NCBI GenBank assembly: GCA_002633025.1
Contig: NMRB01002716.1
Coordinates: forward strand, 25,262-89,261
Source: Notospermus geniculatus
Taxonomy: Eukaryota > Nemertea > Pilidiophora > Heteronemertea > Lineidae
Reading direction: 5' to 3'
DNA length: 64,000 nt
Below, piece after piece: positions 54,656 through 64,000 of the stretch. The notes beneath the pieces were generated by a model. It did no database searches. It worked only from the letters and a program-made list of their open reading frames with translations, and was not told where the DNA came from. Every line of letters begins with the position of its first letter. Position 1 is the first letter of the stretch. Position numbers and translations under genes: made by a program.

Positions 54656-57600
54656 CTGGAATAAAAAGAGCAAGGAGTCAAAATTTATGAAGGTAGGCAA
54701 AAACGTACATATACTAAAGAAGTGTTACCAAAAGTTCATAACTGAGCGAGTGTTACCCATTTCAGTGCCGGCCATATTTTGGTGTTGTTATGTAAAGTGC
54801 TAAGTTCCATCATTGGCACAATATAACCCCTCCCCAAACATGCCAATTAGGGAAGAAGATCAGACTCTCCTTATTTTTCAGACAAACAGATGCCTGATAT
54901 TTGACTCATCACAGATGGAAACTTTAGACTACGGTATCAGACTAGTTCTATGTATTATTGTTTTTTTACTATTTTTATTTTGATATCTTACATCATACAC
55001 TGTCACTTTTCTAACTTCACCATACTTCGAACTTTCTGAGCGCACATCACTTCGGATCTCCTGTATGGAGGCAGGATCTTTCTGCAATGAGAAAACAGAA
55101 AAAAAAATTTAATTAGTCATTTACTACATTAAATCATGCAGTCAGAAGCAGGTTCGATAAATATTCCTCAGCAGGAAACATTAGCTAGAGCTTGTCGTAG
55201 TGCCTAAAACATTGAGATACCCATGCACTCGCGAACATCCAGGACAAGATGCCAAATTGATCGAAGTCCCTTTGAAGAGAGAACAGGAGCTTTGTTCTTA
55301 CTGAAATGAGTATACATGACTTTCAAAGTGTTTTGCGCACGGGCACATTGGAAGAAACCCAGTGTCAGTGAGATGCAAACTGGATTCCCCTTCGCCTAGG
55401 GTTTTACTCAGTAATGACATTATCATCTTAAATGTATTTAGATCTGGCAGCAGTTTCAGGGACAAACAAAACAGGCGACTGCAAATGCCAGCATCATGAA
55501 GTCGGTTACTGAGTGAGCCGAGGTACCATATAAACTGAGACCAGTTGGCGATGCCCGAGGCGACACATCTTGCCCAGCTCACAGCAATAGCACGGACAAC
55601 CCGCCCAATATCTTAATCGCTATTTTTTACCTCGCACCTTCTGTTGAAGAATAAGTTTCCAGCAAAGAACAGGGTGCGCACATAATTTTGTTTACTGAAA
55701 CGCTAAGGAAGAGATTTTCAAGATAGGATTTCACAAGGCGTTTACAACACACCGAACTCCATCAATTTCCATCATAATCAAGCATATTTACACAAGGTAT
55801 TAACTTGTATTTGTGCTATTATTCTCAGGTTATGAAAACGGTTCAACATCAAGACGATAATACCCGGACGCATGAACGCTACATTCTCTTTATGCTCACG
55901 TTAAGGAAGGACCAATCCGGACTCTTTAGGAGCTGCCCTGGACTAATGGTCCATTCACATCGGATTTACCGCAGAAGAATGTCCGCGCTTTGTTGCAAAA
56001 GTTTTCAACCACTCGGCAGCGGCGATGGAGAGCCCTACGAAGCTCTCCACTTTGTGCCACGGCTGTTAAGTGAACAATCGAAAAGAAAACAATTAACACG
56101 GTGGATTTATCACTCCAGGTGGCGGCGCTATCTGATCAGATGAACTTTGTTCCGTTTCTCACATTTGTTGTTGACATTTTATACATTTCGGCGAGAACAG
56201 TTAATATCGAGGTGTGAAAAACACGGATATACACCTCAATGGGGACCTGGTGCCAGTGATTAAGGACGTATAGTTAAGAGATGCTATTGAAATAACAATT
56301 TAATTCCAGTTTACCCTTCCCGTAAAATTGCAGAAACATTTTTTATCAGTAGGCTACAAATGAAGGTTTAATCAGTCCAATCCAAATGCTCCATCATCAC
56401 CAATTCTCTAGTGGAAAAGTCAGTTAAAGCTACACCAGGATTCTTGTCAACAAAGACCAGTCAATTTTTCACATGTTTCTGCATCAGTGATAACAATTCA
56501 CTGAATTCTTCTCCCCATGCCATAAAGTTTCACTACAACACTTCCATAGCCGTCATTAATTTTCGGAATTTTTGTCAACATGATTGGGGTAATTTTCGTA
56601 ATTGTTGAACTACATTGTAATTGATCTCCATTCCTCCCCTGGCACTTGAACCACTTGTTTCTTTGGCTCCATAACAATGTATTTTAAAGCATTGGGTTGG
56701 TTGGCTGACGACTGGGCTATAAGTTATCACATTTTCTGGACTATGTGGGCAAGGATTGTTGGTAGCTAAAAGGCCGCATGCACATCATTGCAAGCAAAAT
56801 GGCGAATTGGCATGAAGCAAATTTCGCCCAGCGATGTGGCAAATTGTATTTAAATACTCTAGAAGCATTGGCATGCACAAACTGAGAGCGATCAGCGCTG
56901 GCGATCGCACGACAAGATCTAAATTTTATACTTGGTCGTGCTAACTTCCACAGGATGTACCGGTATGTGGAATCCCTGATAAGCGCCGTGTTGGCACGAA
57001 TTCACTTGTCTTCGCTTCACCCCGCTTCACCTGTCCCTTCGCTTGCAGTGTGCACACCATTAGGCTTCCTGTATTCCAACACTGTCATGATTGCGGATGC
57101 CAGAATCAAGTCTGATTTCAGATGCTGATGTGCCCTTCTGAGAGTAGTGTTAAAACTTTACCATGATTACAAATAGTGAAATACGTTCATTGAAATTTTA
57201 GGGAAAATTCAAATGTAAAGACGGAAAAATAGGTTCGAAGAATGACCGGCAAAAATATAGACTTGTATACATTACATAACGAATGATATTGTCCTCAGTT
57301 AAATTCTTAGTCCCAGATAAGACATTACCGTAAATTCATCGCCACGAAAATGACTGAGTACTCATTTTTTCTTACAAGAAAAATCAAAATACATGTAAAA
57401 GGAAAGAAAAAAGAAAATCACTGAGTCAATAATGGTATAGTCAGCAACAGTTGTGAAATAAGGTAAATAAACACGACAAGGCCTACAAACTGAACTTATA
57501 CCTGCACCGACCGCTTACATTTTCATTTTTGTGCAACACTGTGCACAACTTTTTCAAGCAAAACAAATGAAAACATGTTACATGGCCCACAACTCAGAAC

Positions 57601-60600
57601 ACAAGAAGTGCAATTTCCTCGCCTTTCATGAAAAAAAATTGGTTGGGAAGTTCTTGTAGGTGTTATTCTAGCAAGTTTATCAAGAGCCAAGAAAACACGA
57701 ACGATACCATCTATGTTTGTACAAGAAAAGTCCTCCTATAGCCAACTTTCCTCACCAAAACAAACTCAAAGTTTCCGGTTGCATGAGTATTTACCTTCAC
57801 ACCAACGCCACTGATATCCTGGTAATATTAAGGTCAGTGTGAATATTGTTACCAAATCATGTTTGGTGTGATAATAAATGTAATTTGTTTTAGCCTATAT
57901 GTGATCTCTTTGGCTTAGCAGGCAAGTAGCTTTTGGAGATTACGGGGGAAATTATATCTTACAATATATCATAACAGGGCCAGCCCTCTTTCCATCTCTC
58001 TGATACAAGGTTCATACAAGTGCTCGGAATTTGAAGTTGCATCAACAAACCACAAATATATCTTCTTCCAATGAAATGGTCCATGGACCATGTGCTCAAC
58101 TGTTGGACATAATACTTATAATATAATGACAGAGGGAGGTACATATCAGTTATGAACAATCTGGGTCAAGTCATTCCCGAGTTACAGGACTTTGATGATT
58201 TTGGGGTTATGCCATCATCACATTGATATCACTATCAATGATCAATGATCCCCAAACTTTTCCTCATAAGAAAATCCTCAAACACACCTGACGTGCCTGA
58301 GGCCACTGCTCTTGCTAACACCCAACCATCAAAGAAGCGAGACGTTTACTTTTTCAAAGGAATTTTTAAGGTCGTCATCATTAGATAAAAGCAGGTTCCT
58401 GCTATTTTTGGCAATCAGCAAAAGAGGGTGTCATCCCAGGTGTCAGTGGGTGTTTTTATGTTTGCCACCCTTTCAATCCTTGAAGTTACTAGTCTATTTT
58501 CATGAAGTCCAACTTGAGAGGAGGCATGATTGAAGCATGATACATGCACTTTTGATGCACCTGATAATCCTATGGGGCACGACTGATGCATAGTATATGC
58601 ATTTTTTATGCAGTTCTACAGTACCTTCATTGGAGTATGCATATTTCTTATATGAACACAACAACTTGTTACCAAGAGGAACATCTGGATGCCTAAATTC
58701 ATCTCGAGTGTAGCATTTATAGCACCTAAAATCTGACATCTGAGTTTTGACAAAGTATTTACCACAAATGAACACATCACAGACAACATAAATGAAACAA
58801 TTTCAGGAATTTGATATTTTTCAAACATACCACGTCAACATTACTGTCCCACATTGTCGGTAACATCATTGTTATCATACGGTCCAAACTGAGGCGAACG
58901 ACCGGCACTTTTAGGAACAATTTCCACATTCAAACCCCAAACTGCTACTCTCAACCCGGACACCGAACACACAGGCATGATGTCTCAGCAAACTTCCTGA
59001 TTATTTAACGGATTACACTACAATTCCTGCCTTTTAACGGATTGCTTCGAATAATCGCTGCAGCCGGTACAACCCTGCTACCGATGGAATCTTTCCCAAT
59101 GGATATTTCCCATGCATCCCACAACACAGGTGAGATGCGGGCAGTGGCTTTTCTCTCAATAAACAAATTCTGCCATTTCTGAAATTCTGCCCTTGGGCAA
59201 GGGCCACATTTGGCGAACTTTATACACATTTTCTGTGAGGGCAGGAATGTTCATTAGATAGGAAGAGGGTACCTGCCCTGGAGCGAGTGGGCAGGGAACC
59301 ACAGGGGCTAGAAAACAAATCTGGGGACCTGTCTATATTAAGGGGTAAAACTCATAAAGGGAAGTATCATCAAGACCAATATTATATCGTCAATACCTAC
59401 CGTATTTTTCGGACTATAAGGCGCGGCGTTTTTTCATGAAGAAGGGTCTAAAATTGGGGGTGCGCCTTATAGGGTGGTGCGCCTTATCTGCAGATAGAGT
59501 CCGAAAATTTGATCAGAAGTGTCACAAGAAGCTAATAGGGAACCCCGATCACGCAGACCACGCAAGAATATACGCGTGGTTTTGAACTGATAGTACACCA
59601 ATGCCACCTATTATTCATGACGATTCAAGGTGTGATTGGCCGTGCTTGGTGAACCGCATCTCTCGAACAATGGGCCTAGGTCAACGCTAGGTGTCTCGTC
59701 TGCTCTATCAGTAGTCATCACGTGACCAATTGGCGCTCCCCATTAGCTTGTCACAACAAGCTAATTAATCATACAACCAGGTCAGTTTGATGCATAACAT
59801 TGCTGTGGTTCACCTGATGACTGCGTCTGATAGGGAGGTGCGTCTTATAGGGCAGTGCGTCTTATGTATGGATTTCGTCAAGGGTTTAGGGTGAAATTAG
59901 GGGGTGCGCCTTATAGTCAGGTGCGCCCTATAGTCGCGAAAACACGGTAGTCATCTTTCTTACAATGTGACCATTCACTGGGTCTAACGAGGGCCAATTA
60001 GTGAAACTGAAATTTTCAAAATAGTAATATTTGTAATCATAAATCATAACCAAGATACAGAATAGCACAAAATTGACACACAAAATGATAATAAGCAAGA
60101 AGTCAATCTCCAGAATTCACGAATTTTCGACCCCAACCGGGGTCTTTTTCAAGTGGAACCTTACAATCTTCTAGAGTTTCGGATTGTAAGGTTCCACTTG
60201 AAAAAGACCCCGGTTGGGGTCGAAAATTCGTGAATTCTGGAGATTGACTTCTTGCTTATTATCATAAATCATAACCAGAAATTAATAAAGAAAGAGCTGG
60301 TCAATAGCTTTTAAAAGAGCTGAACTTGAAAATCAACGACAACTGCATTGTATCACTGGAAGCCCTTCACATTTTTTATTCAGGATATTGCAAGTTTAAT
60401 CTTCTATTAATTCATTTCAAGAGGTCCTTGAAATCGGGAATCAACTTCATTTTTCAGTCAACCAAGTGTCTCCTTCAGGTCAAAGTTAAAAATAATCATT
60501 TCAATATTGTGTAATATTGCGCCGTGACGTTCCAAAGAAGCGAACCATGACACTTCCTCAAGGCGGCAGTCAGGCAAGACTAGTTTAATTCTGAGTTATT

Positions 60601-63557
60601 TGCCCAGAATTCCAAATTTTCACAAATGGATCTAGCCGAGGCCTCTACTCTAAAGCTAGGCTAGTGTACAAACGAATAGTGCACAGCCTTGGGACAGCGT
60701 TATTCGGGTCATACAGTCAAATTGGCTGAGACCAGAGTATTGCTGCGTCACCATGTGCACCACCGTGATTGCACAGTCGATTTTGAAATTCGTCACTTGG
60801 AATACCTCATGGTGCATAACATCCTCGTGGAAAATATGCAGGAATAAATTACTTTTGAATTCATTTCATGTGACTGGCAGTGGCAGCACTGAATGACAGG
60901 GACGAGTGCTGAGCCAAGGCACACTGAGCTGCCCCATATGGCTGTGCCAAATCAAACAATTTTTTTGGCCGAGCCATGAATGCGGCAGTGCCATGGCACA
61001 CACTGCAAAGTTTTGTGGCTGCACCATTTCAATTAGTACGGGTCAATGTCAAATAAGACTGAGTGTACTGTGTTATGTGTGCACCTAGGTTAAATAGGTA
61101 CGCCCACACATGCAGATGGGACGTTATGATGGAAACCAAGATTGTGAAAGACATCTCTGAGTTGCACCATAATGATGTCATCCAACTAACTACTGGTATT
61201 TCTGATTATTGAGCAAACCAACGAAAAAAGATCTTTGTCAGGCCTCGGACTGATAAGGCAGGTAATTCCTTGTTTGACTCTTCTGGGTAATTTAACAGAA
61301 TCATCTCCCTGTAGCAAAGCTTAACTCATCATGAAGAATTCTGATAGGATAACACTGGTTAGGCATCCACAATAAAACAGCCCTGAAATCCGTACTTCAC
61401 ATGTTTTACAAGAAACAAACACTCTCACTACAAGCAATTTCCACCACATCCATTACCACCGGGATTTCGAGCAACGTTTCGGTGAAAAAGGAAGCGGTCG
61501 ACTTCGTTAAGATGGAGGCAAGTGAGAAACGAGCCACTCGAAAGTCACCCTTGAGATAAATGACACAAAATGACAAGATGCAAGAATTTCTGTCTAATTT
61601 CAACATTCCTTTCTCCTCTGAAGAATCAATCAAAAATTCATCCGCAAATATCGCTGAAAGATGAATATCATTATCAGGTAAAATATTGGCAAACCACAAA
61701 GTATTCTGTGGCCACTTAATCTGGCCGTGGTTTGGTTGATTGGGGCCAAAATTTGCTGGACATGATATTAAAAGATGAAGTGTTGTAGCCATTCATTTAG
61801 TGTCAGATGATATGATGTTTACTATACTCTGTTACCACAAACTTGATGCACTTCAGGGAAGAGGTTTGGGAATGGCAAACCTTTGGCCACTGCCTGAGAC
61901 TTAACAAGGAGTCGTGCTGGTCTAGTGGCTCGGGTCTCTGGCTAGGTTAAGAGGTCCCAGGTTGGAATCCCACTGTCAGTATGAGACTCTGGGCAGGTTG
62001 CCTCACCTACATGTACAAGTATTAGATACCAAACTGTTGGTTTTTTTGACACATTGTGTTGCTATAGATGGCTCACCCTGTACCACTTTTATGCCGAAGG
62101 TGGGTATGTTGTAGAGTAATCATTTCCGCATGCTTGACTTTTTCCTTTGTTCCAAAATGATTTAATAATGAAGAAAAAAATATCATTCATTTCCTTAAAA
62201 GACTCAGAACATGATAACACCAGTATGCTGATTCTCAACAGAAACTGGAAAAAATTCTGCAATCGGACTGATAATGATGGTAAGGATTTTAAGGTATGAC
62301 GCCAATGCAAATCGTAGAGACATCCGAGAGATTCTGAACAGACCATGATATATTCTGACACAAGATTCAGTCATGATGTCCGTTAAGTCAGCCAACACTC
62401 AGGGAGAAACGAATATCGCGCCACGAACAAACATACCAAACATGCCTGCATAAATATCAAACCCGCGTTCAATCTTACATACATAATGAATTATCCTGTG
62501 ATCGGTGGCTTGTTGATCAGTAAGGCAATGAAGGAGTCTGAATGCAAAAATTATTCCCTCGGCGGTGGTTGTACCAGTTATTAAGATAAGCTGCGATGAA
62601 ACGCCATGGGAGAGCACAATTGGTTGGATTGGCTGATGATATGAAAATCATATGGGACCGCATCCATCATGCCGGGGACAGGTAATGAAACTGTGAAGCA
62701 GGCAATAAAACGGCTCTTCTTGCTTTGAAAGATCACGTGCATGGAATAAAATACTTATTCTCCAAGTACCCGGTAAGCATTTTCTGAATTGATTGAAATT
62801 ACCATGAGCAAGTTTTCCGCCGTAGGGTACGTTGGGTTCTGAACAAGTACCCTTGAACAATTCTGGTAGTGGTACATCTTAATACATTTACCCTGAGAAA
62901 TCTGACAAATTTCATTCCACTTTTGGACACTTGTATTTGAGGGGGATCCCCAGTTGTCAGACCCAAAGTTAACATGTTGCGTGGAATTGCCTACCTACAA
63001 AAATTACATTCGTTCTCCGAAAATTCCTGTCATTAAATGGAGAACCAAATGAATTGGCAACCCTCAGGCTACATCGTATTCCATAAAGTCTGCAGCATAA
63101 TGAACACATGGTACCATCTATTGAGAGAAGTTTGAATGAGATCTCTGTCGAGTGCTGCCTCCTATGATACCACAATAGAACCACAAACAGGCATTTCATC
63201 GTAGGCACAAGTTTGTTGGTACTCGCTGACCTCGTCCAACCACTGCTACATGTACATGTACATGTATGATGGGAACTTCAGGTTCAAGCACTGACTCGTG
63301 TTTCTCTTTCCATTTTGCAACAAACTGTGCCAAGTATGCCATGTAACTTATTTAGCCAAGAACCACTGCACTGGGAGTAAGTGTAGGCTCTCGCCAAAGT
63401 TTCTAAATACATGTACACTACTGTTGTGTAATACCTGAAAATCCCCAAAACACAACTTACCTCAAAGTCTGCAGGATTAAAAACATTCTTGATGACAACC
63501 ACTTTATCTGATTTCTTCCTTTCTCCGGGCAGTGCATCAGGCCGCCAATCAAATAAT
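54311..63557 (-). CDS. HTATSF1: HTATSF1 (Tat-SF1) homologue, partial: U2AF-homology-motif exons
   Basis: Three minus-strand exons in phase (63557-63461, 55081-54992, 54655-54311) encode about 177 continuous residues. The family is a U2 snRNP-associated nuclear splicing factor whose second RRM is a U2AF-homology motif (UHM) binding Trp-containing ligand motifs in SF3B1. Seen in order: the linker LFDWRPDALPGERKKSDKVV, RNP2-like VVVIKNVFNPADFE, the acidic helix IQEIRSDVRSESSKYGEVRK, RNP1-like GVTTVAFKEPEEADVCIEAL, the UHM signature GRWFAGRQL, WDGKAKYDI, then a charged region EREARLKKWEKFLE and an acidic/Ser-rich start of the tail. The first RRM lies upstream of the window and the rest of the tail was not found. 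Confidence 0.93.
54992..55081 (-). CDS. HTATSF1: HTATSF1 homologue, second exon in the window
   Basis: 90 bases, 30 codons, phase 0 on both sides, between acceptor (tcattgcag/AAAGAT) and donor (GAT/GTAAGA). It encodes KDPASIQEIRSDVRSESSKY and GEVRKVTVYD, the first helix and second strand of the UHM. The acidic residues in the helix are those the family uses to contact the basic part of its ligand. Confidence 0.93.
55082..56770. other. HTATSF1 large intron, 3' part
   Basis: No further exon was recognised. A plus-strand frame (55805-56143) has no known domain. Confidence 0.5.
56773..57065. mobile_element. Interspersed inverted-repeat element, related to 5745-5880
   Basis: The left end has GCATGCACATCATTGCAAGC and AAAATGGCGAA; the right end CGCTTGCAGTGTGCACACC is a diverged inverted counterpart. 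The interior word TTAAATACTCTAGAAGCATT is shared with 5.8 kb and 22.1 kb. About 290 bases, non-coding, located in the HTATSF1 intron. Confidence 0.55.
57066..59397. other. HTATSF1 intron, middle
   Basis: Contains the second copy of the AATGGTCCATGGACCATGTG word (58073-58101). Otherwise AT-rich sequence with no exon, RNA gene or clear element recognised. Confidence 0.45.
59398..59949. mobile_element. DNA transposon relic with TACCGTATTTTTCGG ends
   Basis: The left end TACCGTATTTTTCGGACTAT and the right end, reverse-complemented TACCGTGTTTTCGCGACTAT, are inverted repeats that continue into a GGCGCACC block. Internally GTGCGCCTTATAG-like words recur in sub-terminal positions. About 550 bases, no transposase frame. 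Ends next to TA suggest a Tc1/mariner-related (pogo-like) element, not proven. Confidence 0.7.
60085..60265. mobile_element. Perfect 84-bp-arm palindromic element
   Basis: Left arm 60085-60168 and right arm 60182-60265 are exact reverse complements over all 84 bases, separated by a 13-base spacer (TTCTAGAGTTTCG). The outer ends are ATGATAATAAGCAAG and its complement. A single arm of the same family sits at 13968-14051. Perfect arms imply recent origin or ongoing arm-to-arm conversion. In the HTATSF1 intron it would form a strong hairpin in the transcript. Confidence 0.92.
60266..61910. other. HTATSF1 intron stretch
   Basis: Contains the second copy of the CACACTGCAAAGTTTTGTGG core (60999-61032). 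A minus-strand frame at 61406-61792 is unrecognised and lacks splice support. Confidence 0.4.
61911..62060 (+). repeat. tRNA-derived SINE-like sequence
   Basis: An A-box-like TGGTCTAGTGGC (61918-61929) and a B-box-like GGTTGGAATCC (61960-61970) are spaced as in a tRNA-type RNA polymerase III promoter. A non-tRNA body follows (AGACTCTGGGCAGGTTGCC and onwards). No complete cloverleaf with acceptor stem is apparent, so this is a SINE head, not a functional tRNA gene. Borders are approximate. Confidence 0.6.
62061..63460. other. HTATSF1 intron, 5' end
   Basis: No exon other than that at 63461. A TACATG microsatellite lies near 63248. Frames on the minus strand (62089-62361, 62399-62617) have no recognised domain. 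Confidence 0.45.
63461..63557 (-). CDS. HTATSF1: HTATSF1 homologue, first exon in the window
   Basis: 97 bases from acceptor (attccag/ATTATT) to donor (GAG/GTAAGT). One base completes a split codon, then 32 codons: LFDWRPDALPGERKKSDKVV plus VIKNVFNPADFE. The linker and first strand of the UHM are typical of the family. Exits in phase 0. Confidence 0.92.
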
Positions 63558-63715
63558 CTGGAATGAATCGTAAACTTGTAAAAAACTTCTCCAGATTTTA
63601 ACCTGATTGGTTAACCCTTTCCTACGGTGGCCCATAGAGCTCATTGATGAAAAATATTTACATTTGCAATTTTTTTCCAATTCGATAATTTTTTCTTGGG
63701 GGTTTGTAAAATTTT

Positions 63716-64000
63716 TGGAAGTTCCCACCGCGGTGAAAATATTACCACCGCGGTGAGAATATTTCCACCTCGGTGGAAATATTTCCACCGCGGTGAAAAT
63801 TAATTTTCACCGCGAAAATTAATTTTCACCGCGGTGGAAATTAATTTTCACCGCGGTGGTAATTAATAATTACCACCGCGGTGAAAAATAATTTTCACCG
63901 CGGTGGAAATTAATTTTTTCACCGCGGTGAAAATATTTCCACCTCGGAAAAAATATTTCCACCGCGGTGAAAATTAATTTTCACCGCGGTGGAAATATTT
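63716..64000. repeat. Palindromic CCACCGCGGTG satellite, open at the window end
   Basis: Alternating CACCGCGGTG palindromes and AT palindromes (AATATT or AAATTAATTT) in a loose period of about 16-20 bases, for example TTTCCACCGCGGTGAAAAT. Every module is its own reverse complement, so the array reads alike on both strands. It begins about 160 bases upstream of the HTATSF1 exon acceptor at 63557 and runs off the window. Confidence 0.9.

Noticed and set aside
61918-61970. Possible tRNA gene
   Set aside because: A- and B-box-like motifs are present, but no paired acceptor stem or sensible anticodon arm could be drawn. It fits a tRNA-derived SINE better.

Overview
This window is eukaryotic: coding sequence is split into short exons with GT..AG boundaries, introns reach 8-9 kb, and most of the sequence is repeats. 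Scattered TACATG-type microsatellites, 'taggcct'-rich stretches and the two identifiable genes suggest a marine invertebrate animal, plausibly a deuterostome (echinoderm, hemichordate or cephalochordate). That placement is inference; nothing here fixes the species. Seven single 'n' bases (753, 9952, 21913, 24106, 25848, 29169, 39676) mark joins between contigs, and at least three of them sit between two near-identical copies of the flanking sequence.

Layout. 1-1553: the terminal exon of an unrecognised plus-strand gene, present twice because of a contig join. 1554-13100: no convincing coding sequence; small DNA-transposon relics and a 2.1-kb duplicated block (about 7.83-9.95 kb and 9.95-12.05 kb). 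13.1-21.6 kb: a roughly 4.6-kb unit duplicated in tandem, each unit carrying about 3.1 kb of A-run/T-run array, with a foldback-like inverted minisatellite between the units. 21.6-24.1 kb: an inverted-repeat cluster and a minus-strand Ala/Pro-rich, probably secreted orphan protein. 24.1-30.6 kb: several miniature inverted-repeat elements and another contig-join duplication. 30.65-41.82 kb (minus): a vestigial-like gene of the VGLL2/VGLL3 type, whose introns hold a 1.8-kb homogeneous 28-bp satellite and a smaller TTAATTAG array. 42-54 kb: intergenic, with a mirrored minisatellite, hairpins and MITEs. 54.31-63.56 kb (minus): three exons of the HTATSF1 (Tat-SF1) homologue covering its U2AF-homology motif; the gene continues beyond the window on its 5' side. 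The last 285 bases are a palindromic CCGCGG satellite.

The two recognised genes act separately: the vestigial-like protein is a nuclear TEAD cofactor, and the HTATSF1 homologue is a U2 snRNP-associated splicing factor. The most unusual signal is a family of three 25-32 bp palindromic insertions (5.2, 9.1 and 16.5 kb), each flanked by 7-11 bp direct repeats, one with a matching empty site in a local paralogous copy.
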